Origin: Streptomyces asoensis
GTDB taxonomy: Bacteria; Actinomycetota; Actinomycetes; Streptomycetales; Streptomycetaceae
Length of the DNA: 64,000 bases
Assembly: GCF_013085465.1 (NCBI RefSeq)
Contig: NZ_CP049838.1
Coordinates: forward strand, 7,998,001 to 8,062,000
Reading direction: 5' to 3'
How positions within the stretch are numbered: the first letter of the stretch is position 1; each line of letters starts with the position of its first letter. The position numbers and the translations under genes were made by a program. This document shows positions 51,852 to 59,986 of the stretch, piece after piece. Below the pieces are notes generated by a model. It saw nothing but the letters and a program-made list of their open reading frames with translations, was not told where the DNA came from and made no database searches.

Positions 51852-53708
51852 ATGGACACCGCCGAACTCACCGAACTCGGACAGCAGTTGCGGGTCGACA
51901 GTGTGCGTGCCGCCGCCGCGGCGGGGTCCGGGCATCCGACGTCCTCGATGTCGGCCGCGGACCTGATGGCCGTACTGCTCGCGAACCACTTCCGCTACGA
52001 CTTCGACCGCCCGGCGCACCCGGGCAACGACCGCTTCGTCCTCTCGAAGGGCCATGCCTCCCCCCTGCTGTACTCGGCCTACAAGGCCGCCGGGGCCATC
52101 GACGACGAGGAGCTCCTGACCTTCCGCGAACTCGGCAGCCGGCTCGAGGGACACCCCACCCCGCAGCGGCTGCCGTGGGTCGAGACGGCCACCGGCTCGC
52201 TCGGCCAGGGCCTTCCGGTGGGCGTCGGCATCGCGCTGGCCGGGGAGCGGCTGGACCGCATCGGATACCGCGTATGGGTGCTGTGCGGGGACAGCGAGAT
52301 CGCCGAGGGCTCGGTGTGGGAGGCCGCCGAGCACGCGGGCCACGAGCACCTCGACAACCTCACGGTGATCGTCGACGTCAACCGGCTCGGTCAGCGCGGC
52401 CCCACCCGGCACGGCCACGACCTCGGCGCCTACGCCCGCCGCTTCCAGGCCTTCGGCTGGCACACGATCGAGATCGACGGACACGACGTGGACGCCGTCG
52501 ACCGCGCCTACGGCGAGGCGGCCTCCACCCTGGGGCAGCCCACCGCGATCCTCGCCCGCACCCTCAAGGGCAAGGGCGTCCGGTCCGTCGAGGACCGCGA
52601 GGGCCTGCACGGCAAGCCGCTGCCCGACGCCGACGAGGCGATCGAGGAACTGGGCGGCATCCGTGACCTGCGGGTCCACGTGCACGAGCCGACCGACGCC
52701 CGCATGCTGCACTCCGTCCCGACCGGGCCTCTCGTGCTGCCCCGCTGGGACGGGGAGGACCGCGAGAAGGGCGTGGCGACCCGGGACGCCTACGGCAAGG
52801 CCCTCGCCGCCCTCGGCTCCGCCCGCGAGGACATCGTCGCCCTCGACGGCGAGGTGAGCGACTCCACCCGCGCCGAGGCCTTCGCCAAGGAGCACCCCGA
52901 CCGGTTCTTCGAGTGCTACATCGCCGAACAGCAGCTCGTCGCCGCCGCGGTAGGCCTCGCGACGCGCGGCTGGGTGCCGTACGCCTCGACGTTCGCGGCC
53001 TTCCTGACCCGGGCCCACGACTTCGTCCGGATGGCCGCGGTCAGCGGGGCCGGCATCAATCTCGTCGGCTCGCACGCGGGGGTAGCCATCGGACAGGACG
53101 GGCCCTCGCAGATGGGCCTGGAGGATCTGGCGATGTTCCGGGCCGTGCACGGCTCGACCGTGCTGTACCCCTGCGACCCCCACCAGACCGCCCGGCTCGT
53201 CACCGCCATGGCCGGCCTGGACGGCGTCCGCTATCTGCGCACCTCACGCGGCGCCGACCCGGTGCTCTACGGGCCGGACGAGGAGTTCCCCGTCGGCGGC
53301 AGCAAGGTGCTGCGCTCCTCCGACCGGGACCGGCTGACGATCGTCGCGGCCGGCGTCACCGTGCACGAGGCGCTGAAGGCCGCCGAGGCGCTCGACGGCG
53401 AGGGCATCGCGGTCCGGGTGATCGACCTGTACTCGGTCAAGCCCGTCGACCGGGCCACGCTGCGGCGGGCCGCCGAGGAGACCGGCCTGCTGCTGAGCGT
53501 GGAGGACCACCACGAGCAGGGCGGCCTCGGGGACGCGGTCCTCGACGCCTTCCTCGACGGGCGGCCGGTGCCCCGGCTGGTGCGGCTCGCCGTCCGGACG
53601 ATGCCCGGCTCGGCGAGCCCGGCCGAGCAGCTGCACGCCGCGGGCATCGACGCCGAGTCGATCGCCGCGTCCGCCCGGCTGCTGGTGGAGCAGGCGATCG
53701 CGCCGTGA
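51852..53708 (+). CDS. Transketolase, compact form
   Basis: Thiamine-diphosphate enzyme of 618 residues, shorter than the 690-700 of the main Streptomyces transketolase and nearer in length to the animal-type enzyme. It moves two-carbon units between pentose-phosphate sugars. The TPP motif is GDSEIAEGSVWEAA...N (about residues 140-175), the substrate His appears in SGHPTSSMS and GHASPLLYSA, and the pyrimidine domain has FIAEQ-like CYIAEQQLVAAAVG and SHAGVAIGQDGPSQMGLED. AAAGGAGA precedes the ATG at 51852. The stop overlaps the polymerase-domain start (GTGA). It precedes the gvp cluster. Confidence 0.92.
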   Translation: MDTAELTELGQQLRVDSVRAAAAAGSGHPTSSMSAADLMAVLLANHFRYDFDRPAHPGNDRFVLSKGHASPLLYSAYKAAGAIDDEELLTFRELGSRLEGHPTPQRLPWVETATGSLGQGLPVGVGIALAGERLDRIGYRVWVLCGDSEIAEGSVWEAAEHAGHEHLDNLTVIVDVNRLGQRGPTRHGHDLGAYARRFQAFGWHTIEIDGHDVDAVDRAYGEAASTLGQPTAILARTLKGKGVRSVEDREGLHGKPLPDADEAIEELGGIRDLRVHVHEPTDARMLHSVPTGPLVLPRWDGEDREKGVATRDAYGKALAALGSAREDIVALDGEVSDSTRAEAFAKEHPDRFFECYIAEQQLVAAAVGLATRGWVPYASTFAAFLTRAHDFVRMAAVSGAGINLVGSHAGVAIGQDGPSQMGLEDLAMFRAVHGSTVLYPCDPHQTARLVTAMAGLDGVRYLRTSRGADPVLYGPDEEFPVGGSKVLRSSDRDRLTIVAAGVTVHEALKAAEALDGEGIAVRVIDLYSVKPVDRATLRRAAEETGLLLSVEDHHEQGGLGDAVLDAFLDGRPVPRLVRLAVRTMPGSASPAEQLHAAGIDAESIAASARLLVEQAIAP

Positions 53709-54637
53709 GCGGTGACGACGTACGGAAGGTGCGGGTGGGCCGCCGTAGCGTCGAGGTCCACCGGCCGGACAAGGTGCTCTTCCCGGGCGGCGAGGAGGCG
53801 AAGAGTTACACGAAGGGCGACCTCGTCGCGTACTACCGGTCGGTCGCCGCGTTCATGGTTCCGCAGCTGCGCGGCCGTCCGCTGATGCTGGAACGGCATC
53901 CGGACGGGATCGACGGGCCCCGCTTCATGCAGAAGAACACCCCCGAGCACTATCCGGAGTGGATCACGCGGGCCGAGGTGGCCAAGGAGGACGGCACCGT
54001 CCGCCACACGGTCTGCGACGACTCCGCCACCCTCGCCCACCTCGCCGACCAGGCGTGTCTCACCCTGCACCGCTGGCTGTCGCGGGTCGGCCGGGTCGAC
54101 CGTCCGGACCTGATGGTCTTCGACCTCGACCCGGCCGACGGCTCCGGCTTCGCCGCCGTCCGGGAGGCCGCCGAATGGCTCGGCGAGCTCCTCGATCAGC
54201 TGCGGCTGCCTTCGGCCCTGATGACGACGGGCTCGCGCGGACTGCACGTCGTGGTCCCGGTCGACGGGCACGAGGACTTCGACGCGGTGCGCGGATTCGC
54301 CCGGGACGCCGCCGAGCTGCTCGTCGCGGAGCACCCCGACCGGCTGACCACGGCCGCCCGCAAGAAGGACCGCGGCGACCGGCTCTACCTGGACGTGCAG
54401 CGCAACGGCTACGCGCAGACCGCCGTCGCCCCCTTCGCGGTCCGCGCGCTGCCCGGGGCGCCCGTCGCCACGCCCCTCACCTGGGAGCAGCTGCACGATC
54501 CGGAGCTCGGCCCGCGGCGCTGGACCATCGCCGACGCCGCCGAGCAGGCCCACGCCCGGCCCTGGTCGGCGCTGACGGGCCGCGGACGCGCCCTGGGCCC
54601 GGCCCGGCGCCGGCTCGACGCACTCCGGGCCACGTGA
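53705..54637 (+). CDS. LigD-type polymerase domain protein (PolDom/PrimPol)
   Basis: Stand-alone polymerase domain of 310 residues, the size of the LigD polymerase module. Catalytic residues lie in LMVFDLDPADGSG (metal-binding Asp pair) and TTGSRGLHVVVPV, with RKKDRGDRLYLDVQRNG and ATPLTWEQL downstream. It starts VSGDDVRKVRVGRRSVEVHRPDKVLFP, typical for the domain. It would add ribo- or deoxynucleotides at double-strand breaks in Ku-dependent end joining, but no Ku or ligase module is seen here. GTG 53705 overlaps the transketolase stop. It ends 45 bases before gvpO. Confidence 0.93.
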   Translation: MSGDDVRKVRVGRRSVEVHRPDKVLFPGGEEAKSYTKGDLVAYYRSVAAFMVPQLRGRPLMLERHPDGIDGPRFMQKNTPEHYPEWITRAEVAKEDGTVRHTVCDDSATLAHLADQACLTLHRWLSRVGRVDRPDLMVFDLDPADGSGFAAVREAAEWLGELLDQLRLPSALMTTGSRGLHVVVPVDGHEDFDAVRGFARDAAELLVAEHPDRLTTAARKKDRGDRLYLDVQRNGYAQTAVAPFAVRALPGAPVATPLTWEQLHDPELGPRRWTIADAAEQAHARPWSALTGRGRALGPARRRLDALRAT

Positions 54638-54682
54638 AGGTTTGGCCAAGAGCCTTTGGGCCACCCGGAAGAAGAGGTGGCC

Positions 54683-55111
54683 ATGGTGAACACAAAAAGC
54701 ACATCACAGTCACATACATCACGCACTTCACATAACACACGCGAATCACCTGAATCACGCAATTCTCAAAGTTCACGGACTCCGGAGACTTCGGGGACTT
54801 CGACGAGCAGGGAAGGAAAGGACGACGTGGCGGACGACCGGCCGAGCCCCATGGAGGTGCTGCGCCACGCCTGCTCCCAGCTCGGAGAGCTGACCGGCAT
54901 GGCGGTCGAGGGCGCCTCGTCCTTCGCGCAGACGGAGGGCGGCTGGCAGTTGGAGGTCGAGGTCATGGAGCTCGAGAGGGTGCCCGACACGATGAGCCTG
55001 ATGGCGACCTACCAGGTGGAGCTCGACCAGGAGGGCGGGCTCACCGGCTACCGGCGCGTTCGTCGTTACGAACGCGGACGGGCCGATTCGCAGAGGTCCG
55101 GCGGCCGGTAG
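54683..55111 (+). CDS. gvpO: Gas vesicle protein GvpO
   Basis: Protein of 142 residues. The C-terminal 85 residues form the GvpO domain (SPMEVLRHACSQLGELTGMAVEGAS, WQLEVEVMELERVPDTMSLMATY, YRRVRRYERG). The first about 50 residues are a Ser/Thr-rich arm. Its DNA (about 54683-54780) is markedly AT-richer and uses codons rare in Streptomyces, such as TCA at least seven times. GvpO is part of the vesicle assembly machinery. The ATG at 54683 has GAAGAGG upstream. An in-frame TTG nine codons earlier is possible but lacks a ribosome site. First gene of the gvp operon. Confidence 0.92.
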   Translation: MVNTKSTSQSHTSRTSHNTRESPESRNSQSSRTPETSGTSTSREGKDDVADDRPSPMEVLRHACSQLGELTGMAVEGASSFAQTEGGWQLEVEVMELERVPDTMSLMATYQVELDQEGGLTGYRRVRRYERGRADSQRSGGR

Positions 55112-55170
55112 GCCGCTCGGCGAAAGAGAACGTCCCGACAACATTCACGAGGCAAGGAGGTGCGGTCGGC

Positions 55171-55605
55171 ATGACCGTAGTCCCGGCACAGCAGTCCGGT
55201 GGCGGAGGCGGCTCCAGCGGTCTTTACGACGTGCTGGAGCTCGTCCTCGACAGGGGTCTCGTCATCGACGCGTTCATACGGGTCTCCCTGGTCGGTATCG
55301 AGATCCTCAAGATCGACGTACGGGTCGTGGTGGCCAGCGTCGACACCTATCTGCGCTTCGCCGAGGCGTGCAACCGGCTGGACCTGGAGGCGGGGCCGCG
55401 CAAGAGCCCGGGCCTGCCCGACCTGGTCGGCGAGATCACCGAGTCCGGCGCGCGCGGCAAGTCCAAGGGCGCGCTGTCCGGCGCCGCGGAGACCATCTCC
55501 GACGCCTTCAAGCAGTCCCGTGACGAGGGCTCGCCGCAGGAGCGGGAGTCCAGGCCGCGGGCGCGCAAGAGCACCACCGCGCGCAGGAAGGAGGAGCAGG
55601 AGTGA
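55171..55605 (+). CDS. gvpA: Gas vesicle structural protein GvpA-type
   Basis: Protein of 144 residues, about twice classical GvpA. The conserved core runs residues about 17-75: GLYDVLELVLDRGLVIDAFIR and LVGIEILKIDVRVVVASVDTYL, the amphipathic strand-helix region that builds the vesicle wall. The C-terminal 70 residues are a charged extension with basic RARKSTTARRKEEQE. The start follows GGAGGTGC. The GTG of gvpF overlaps its stop. The extension may keep it from classical packing or bind partners; inference. Confidence 0.95.
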   Translation: MTVVPAQQSGGGGGSSGLYDVLELVLDRGLVIDAFIRVSLVGIEILKIDVRVVVASVDTYLRFAEACNRLDLEAGPRKSPGLPDLVGEITESGARGKSKGALSGAAETISDAFKQSRDEGSPQERESRPRARKSTTARRKEEQE

Positions 55606-56354
55606 GCACGTACGTGTACGGCATTGTCGCGAGCTCGCACGCCGACCTTCCGGACGCCCTGGCCGGCGTCGGCGATCCTCCCCTGCCGGTGCGCGTCCTG
55701 AAGGAGGGCACACTGGCGGCGATCGTCAGCGACGCCCCCGACGGGCTGCGGCCCAAGCGCAGGGAGCTGCTCGCCCACCAGACCGTGCTCGCCGAGGCGG
55801 GCGCCGACGGCTGTGTGCTGCCCATGCGGTTCGGCAGTGTCGCCCCCGACGACAGTTCCGTCACCGGGGTCCTCGCCGAGCGCGCCGAGCACTACGAGGA
55901 GCGCCTGCGGGCCCTCGAAGGCAGGGTCGAGTACAACATCAAGGCCTCGCACGTGGAGGAGGCCGTCCTGCATCAGGTGATGGCCGAGAGTCCCGAACTG
56001 CGCGGCCTCGCGGAGGCCAACCGGCAGTCGGGCGGCGGCAGTTACGACCAGAAGATCCAGCTCGGCGAGATGGTGGCCGCCGCGGTCAAGGCCAAGGAGG
56101 CCGAGGACGCTGCCGAGGTGCAGCAGAGCCTCCAGCCGCTGGCCGCGGCCACCAGCGTGGGCCCCGAGTCCACGGGCTGGCTGGTCAACGTCTCGTTCCT
56201 GGTGGACCGCGACTCGGCGGCCCGGTTCCTGGAGGCCGCGGAGGACCTGCGCAAGGGCCGTCCGCACCTCGAACTGCGTGTCAACGGGCCGCTGCCGCCG
56301 TACAGCTTCGTCGAGCCGGGTCCGGCCGCACCGGCGGGCACCAGCACGGAGTAG
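55602..56354 (+). CDS. gvpF: Gas vesicle protein GvpF
   Basis: Protein of 250 residues of the GvpF/GvpL family, accessory factors thought to help nucleation of GvpA. N-terminal STYVYGIVASSH, the motif VLPMRFGSVA, and the C-terminal LRVNGPLPPYSFVEP are family features. GTG 55602 overlaps the gvpA stop as GTGA. A second homologue, GvpL, lies downstream at 59031 and shares RVELTGPWAAYSFVE at its end. Confidence 0.95.
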   Translation: MSTYVYGIVASSHADLPDALAGVGDPPLPVRVLKEGTLAAIVSDAPDGLRPKRRELLAHQTVLAEAGADGCVLPMRFGSVAPDDSSVTGVLAERAEHYEERLRALEGRVEYNIKASHVEEAVLHQVMAESPELRGLAEANRQSGGGSYDQKIQLGEMVAAAVKAKEAEDAAEVQQSLQPLAAATSVGPESTGWLVNVSFLVDRDSAARFLEAAEDLRKGRPHLELRVNGPLPPYSFVEPGPAAPAGTSTE

Positions 56355-56361
56355 GTGTGCC

Positions 56362-56625
56362 ATGGGACTCATCTCAGAGGTGCTGCTGCTGCCGTTCGCC
56401 CCGGTGCGCGGCAGCGGCTGGGTGATCGAACAGGTGGTCCGGGAGGCCGAGCGGATCTACTACGACCCCGCCACGGTCCGGACCGAACTCGCGCGTCTGG
56501 AAGAGCGGTTGGACGCCGGCGAGATCACGGAGGAGGAGTTCGACGAGCAGGAGGACGAACTCCTGGACCGGCTGGAGAGCGCGACGCGCAGAAGCGCGGG
56601 AACGGACAACGGGTGGACAGGATGA
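56362..56625 (+). CDS. gvpG: Gas vesicle protein GvpG
   Basis: Protein of 87 residues, the typical GvpG size: MGLISEVLLLPFAPVRGSGWVI then a charged coiled coil YDPATVRTELARLEERLDAGEITEEEFDEQEDELLDRLE. GvpG works with GvpF/L in vesicle assembly. It starts 7 bases after gvpF and its stop overlaps the next ATG (ATGA). Confidence 0.94.
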   Translation: MGLISEVLLLPFAPVRGSGWVIEQVVREAERIYYDPATVRTELARLEERLDAGEITEEEFDEQEDELLDRLESATRRSAGTDNGWTG

Positions 56626-57356
56626 ACCGAACGGCATTGGGCCTCGCGGTCGGGGCCGGGTATCTCCTCGGACGTACCAAGAAGCTGAAACTGGCTTTCG
56701 CCGTCGGCTCCTTGGTGGCCGGCAAGCGGATGAACCTGACCCCCAAGGGCATCGCGGACCTGGTCTCCCAGCAGCTGCGGGACAACCCGCAGTTCAAGGA
56801 GATCGGGGACCAGCTGCGCCAGGACCTGCGAGGGGTCGGCAAGGCCGCCTCCGGCGCCATGGTCGAGCGGCAGATCGACGCCCTCGCGGACCGGCTGCAC
56901 GGCCGCACCGCCGAGGTGCGCGACCAGCTCGAGGGCATCGTGCCCGGCGAGGACGCGGACGACGAGGCGGAAGACGAGGCGGACGAGGAGTACGAGGAGC
57001 CGCAGGACGCCGAGGAGGAGGACGAGGAGCCGCAGGACGCTGCTGCGGACGAGGAGGACGAGGAGGACGAGGAGCCGCAGGACGCTGCTGCGGACGACGA
57101 GGACGAGGAAGAAGAGGAAGAAGAGGAACCGCCGAGGAAGACGGCGGCGAAGAAGGCGCCGGCGAAGAAGGCGCCGGCGAAGAAGACGGCCAAGAAGGCC
57201 CCCGCGAAGAAGGCGCCCGCCAAGAAGGCCCCGGCCCGCACGCCGGCCGCGAAGAAGACCGCGTCGGCCGGGAAGACGGGCACGAGAACCGCAGCGAAGA
57301 CCGCCTCGGGTACCGCATCCCGGGCCCGGCGGCCGAAGGGAGGCGGTGACCGATGA
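56622..57356 (+). CDS. gvpY: GvpY-like protein with acidic and histone-H1-like tails
   Basis: Protein of 244 residues. The N-terminal about 110 residues (MNRTALGLAVGAGYLLGRTKK, LTPKGIADLVSQQL, MVERQIDALADRL) form a small helical domain. Residues about 110-168 are almost wholly Asp/Glu with repeated EEPQDA. The last about 75 residues switch to Lys/Ala/Pro repeats (KKAPAKKAPAKK), like bacterial histone-H1 or HupS tails. The order O-A-F-G-Y-Z in Streptomyces gives the name. The opposite charges may fold back on each other or bind other Gvp tails. No enzymatic motif. ATG overlap on both sides. Confidence 0.82.
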   Translation: MNRTALGLAVGAGYLLGRTKKLKLAFAVGSLVAGKRMNLTPKGIADLVSQQLRDNPQFKEIGDQLRQDLRGVGKAASGAMVERQIDALADRLHGRTAEVRDQLEGIVPGEDADDEAEDEADEEYEEPQDAEEEDEEPQDAAADEEDEEDEEPQDAAADDEDEEEEEEEEPPRKTAAKKAPAKKAPAKKTAKKAPAKKAPAKKAPARTPAAKKTASAGKTGTRTAAKTASGTASRARRPKGGGDR

Positions 57357-58561
57357 CCGAGACCCTCGGATCCGCCAAGTCCGCGACGTCCGCGGCTGAC
57401 ACCGCCGGCAAGGCGGCAGGCGGCAACCCGCTCTCCGGCATCGCTCACAGCGAGGCCGCCGACCGGCTCAAGGAAGAGGTACAGGAGTACCTCGCCGCGC
57501 AGGCCACGCGCCTGCTGTCCGGCGTCGGCCACAAGCTCGGCGACACCACGGCCAAACTCAACGACATCGCCGAGGGCAACAGTCCGGGCTTCGCCAAACT
57601 CGCCCTCGAGGGCGGCAAGAAGGTCGCCGAGGGCAAGGGACCGCTGCGCACCGCGCTGGAGCTCGGCGCCTCGCGGGCCAAGGACAAGGTGACCGGCGCG
57701 TTCAAGAGCCTCGGCGGCAAGGGCGGCAAGGGCAAGAAGAGCGCGGGCAAGAAGCCGACCGTGATCATGGAGACGATCGACGTCGGCGTGCCGCTGCGCA
57801 CCGCCTACGACCAGTGGACGCAGTACCAGGACTTCAGCACCTTCGCCAAGGGCGTCAAGAGCGCGAACCGCGCCGACGACACCACCAGCGACTGGCAGGC
57901 GAAGGTCTTCTGGTCCAACCGCAGCTGGAAGGCGAAGACCACCGAACAGGTGCCGGACGACCGGATCGCCTGGACGTCGGAGGGCGCCAAGGGCACGACG
58001 AAGGGCGTCGTCTCCTTCCACGAGCTCGGCGAGAACCTCACCCGGATCCTGCTGATCATCGAGTACTACCCGACGGGTCTGTTCGAGAAGACCGGCAACA
58101 TCTGGCGCGCCCAGGGCCGCCGCGCCCGCCTCGACCTGAAGAACTTCGCCCGCTTCATCACTATCAAGGGGGAGGCGGAGGACAGCTGGCGCGGTGAGAT
58201 CCGCGACGGCGAGGTCGTCACCTCCCACGAGGACGCGGTCGCCCAGGAGGACGAGGAGAACGAGGAGAACGAGGAGAACGGCGAGCCCGAGGAGGGCGCC
58301 GAGGCGCGGGATGCCGAGGACACCGCCCCGGAGGACGATGAGGAGTACGAGGACGAGGGCCCGTACGCCGAGGACGAGGAAGTCGAGGACGAGGAAGCGG
58401 AGCCCGAGGGCGAGTACGAGGAGGAGGACGAAGCCGAGGAGGGCGAGCCGGCGGCCGCCGAGGACGAGTACGAGGAGTACGACGAGGAGGAGCCCGAGGA
58501 GGAGCCCGAGGAGGAGCCCCGGGCCGAGGACGCGCGAGGCAAGGGCAGGACCCGGCGATGA
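57353..58561 (+). CDS. gvpZ: GvpZ-like SRPBCC protein with a long acidic tail
   Basis: Protein of 402 residues. After a helical Ala/Lys-rich N-part (about 1-135) comes a cyclase/SRPBCC domain (about 138-275: VIMETIDVGVPLRTAYDQW, WRAQGRRARLDLKNFARFI). Residues about 290-400 are almost entirely Glu/Asp-rich, ending in a short basic RGKGRTRR. Small SRPBCC domains bind lipid-like ligands. It is the gvpZ position of the Streptomyces gvp cluster and has no counterpart in classical vesicle sets. ATG 57353 overlaps the gvpY stop; gvpJ overlaps its own stop. Confidence 0.85.
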   Translation: MTETLGSAKSATSAADTAGKAAGGNPLSGIAHSEAADRLKEEVQEYLAAQATRLLSGVGHKLGDTTAKLNDIAEGNSPGFAKLALEGGKKVAEGKGPLRTALELGASRAKDKVTGAFKSLGGKGGKGKKSAGKKPTVIMETIDVGVPLRTAYDQWTQYQDFSTFAKGVKSANRADDTTSDWQAKVFWSNRSWKAKTTEQVPDDRIAWTSEGAKGTTKGVVSFHELGENLTRILLIIEYYPTGLFEKTGNIWRAQGRRARLDLKNFARFITIKGEAEDSWRGEIRDGEVVTSHEDAVAQEDEENEENEENGEPEEGAEARDAEDTAPEDDEEYEDEGPYAEDEEVEDEEAEPEGEYEEEDEAEEGEPAAAEDEYEEYDEEEPEEEPEEEPRAEDARGKGRTRR

Positions 58562-59034
58562 GCATGCCGAGCCGGATGCCGGAGCCGTACGGCCAGAGCG
58601 GCGGAGCCAACCTCGCCGACATCCTGGAACGCGTCCTCGACAAGGGCATCGTCATCGCGGGCGACATCCGGATCAACCTGCTCGACATCGAACTGCTCAC
58701 CATCAAGCTCCGCCTCATCGTCGCCTCCGTCGACAAGGCCAAGGAGATGGGCATCGACTGGTGGGAGGACGACCCGGCTCTTTCCTCCGGCGCCCGCCGC
58801 AACGAACTGTCGCGTGAGAACGCCGAGTTGCGAGAGCGGCTGGCCCGGCTGGAGGAACTGGAGCTGAGCCGCGCCCCGAAGGAGACCCGTGCCCTGAAGG
58901 AGGGCCGTGCTGCCCCGAGGGAGAGCCGCTCCCCGAGGGAGACCCGCGCCCCGAGGGCGGGCCGTGCACCGAAGGAGGGCCGCACCCCGAGTGAGGGCCG
59001 TGCCCCGAAGGACGTCCGAGAGGAGTCACCATGA
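58558..59034 (+). CDS. gvpJ: Gas vesicle protein GvpJ
   Basis: Protein of 158 residues. The GvpA-like core is residues about 17-75 (NLADILERVLDKGIVIAGDIRINLLDIELLTIKLRLIVASVDKA), followed by a short coiled coil (ENAELRERLARLEELEL). Residues 106 to about 153 are eight hexapeptide-type repeats APKETR / APKEGR / APRAGR. GvpJ is a minor wall or end-cap protein. Tandem 18-bp repeats of DNA encode the tail, and unit count may vary between strains. ATG overlap with gvpZ and gvpL. Confidence 0.93.
   Translation: MSMPSRMPEPYGQSGGANLADILERVLDKGIVIAGDIRINLLDIELLTIKLRLIVASVDKAKEMGIDWWEDDPALSSGARRNELSRENAELRERLARLEELELSRAPKETRALKEGRAAPRESRSPRETRAPRAGRAPKEGRTPSEGRAPKDVREESP
58873..59016 (+). repeat. 18-bp repeats coding the GvpJ tail
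   Basis: About eight imperfect units of 18 bp, one with an extra codon, encode APKETR, ALKEGR, AAPRESR, SPRETR, APRAGR, APKEGR, TPSEGR, APKDVR. The DNA consensus is GCCCCGAAGGAGRNCCGT. Confidence 0.85.
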
Positions 59035-59801
59035 CCGGACTGCGTTACGTGTACGCCGTCTGCCACCCCCTCGGCGCGCCCCTCCAGACCGCCCTGTCGG
59101 GGGTGGCGGGCGATCCGCCCAGACTGCTCACCCACCGCGGCCTGATCGCCGTGGTCAGCCATGTTCCGGAGCGGGACTTCGCCGAGGAGCCGCTCCGCCG
59201 CCGTCTGGAGGACCTGGACTGGCTGACGGAGACCGCCCGCGCCCATCAGCAGGTGATCGACGCCCTCACGGCCGTCACCACCCCGCTGCCGCTCCGGCTC
59301 GCCACGGTGTTCCGGGACGACAGTGGCGTCCGCGTGATGATGGAGGAGCGCGAGGAGGACTTCCGGCGCGTCCTCGACCGGCTCGCGGGGCGGGTCGAGT
59401 GGGGGGTGAAGGTGTATGTCGAGCCCGAGGCGCAGGCCGAGCAGGCGGTGACGAAGCCCGCCTCGGGCCGGGACTACCTGATGCAGCGGCGCACGAAGGC
59501 CCGGGCCCACGACGACACCTGGCAGCGTGCCGAGCGGTTCGCCGGAAGTCTCCACGAGAAGTTGTCCGCGCATGCCGACGACGCCCGCCTCCATCCGCCG
59601 CAGAACTCCGCCCTTTCCAAGGCGTCCGGACAGAATGTGCTGAACGCCGCCTATCTCGTTCCGCGCGCGGAGTCCGAGGAATTCGTGGAAATGGTGGACC
59701 GCACCAAGGGGGAGGAATCCGGAATGCGTGTGGAACTCACGGGGCCATGGGCGGCCTATTCCTTCGTGGAGTCCGCCGGTGAGCCGAGGGAGGACGCATG
59801 A
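59031..59801 (+). CDS. gvpL: Gas vesicle protein GvpL
   Basis: Protein of 256 residues, paralogue of GvpF. TGLRYVYAVCHPLGAPL at the start, TTPLPLRLATVFRDD in the middle (the VLPMRFG equivalent), and MRVELTGPWAAYSFVE at the end. GvpL is thought to be an assembly chaperone. It begins in the gvpJ stop (ATGA) and its stop overlaps gvpS. Confidence 0.94.
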   Translation: MTGLRYVYAVCHPLGAPLQTALSGVAGDPPRLLTHRGLIAVVSHVPERDFAEEPLRRRLEDLDWLTETARAHQQVIDALTAVTTPLPLRLATVFRDDSGVRVMMEEREEDFRRVLDRLAGRVEWGVKVYVEPEAQAEQAVTKPASGRDYLMQRRTKARAHDDTWQRAERFAGSLHEKLSAHADDARLHPPQNSALSKASGQNVLNAAYLVPRAESEEFVEMVDRTKGEESGMRVELTGPWAAYSFVESAGEPREDA

Positions 59802-59986
59802 CAGTGGTGGAGCGCCGTGAGGTCGCCCTCGTCGACCTGCTCGACCGGCTGCTGGCCGGCGGGGTCGTCATCACGGGCGACATCACGCTGCGCATCGCGG
59901 ACGTCGACCTCGTCCGCATCGACCTCAACGCGCTGATCAGCTCGGTCAACGAGCAAGTACCGTCGCCATGGGGGGAGTCGCTGTGA
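59798..59986 (+). CDS. gvpS: Gas vesicle protein GvpS (small GvpA paralogue)
   Basis: Protein of 62 residues, nearly the bare GvpA core: EVALVDLLDRLLAGGVVITGDI and LRIADVDLVRIDLNALISSV. It lacks the extensions seen in GvpA and GvpJ here. In Streptomyces clusters this second gvpA/J relative before gvpK is called gvpS. Its last bases contain the GGGGGA ribosome site of gvpK, and the stop overlaps the gvpK GTG. Confidence 0.93.
   Translation: MTVVERREVALVDLLDRLLAGGVVITGDITLRIADVDLVRIDLNALISSVNEQVPSPWGESL

Noticed and set aside
54656..54682. Earlier TTG start for gvpO
   Set aside because: The ATG at 54683 has a better ribosome site, and the extra codons have no conserved content.
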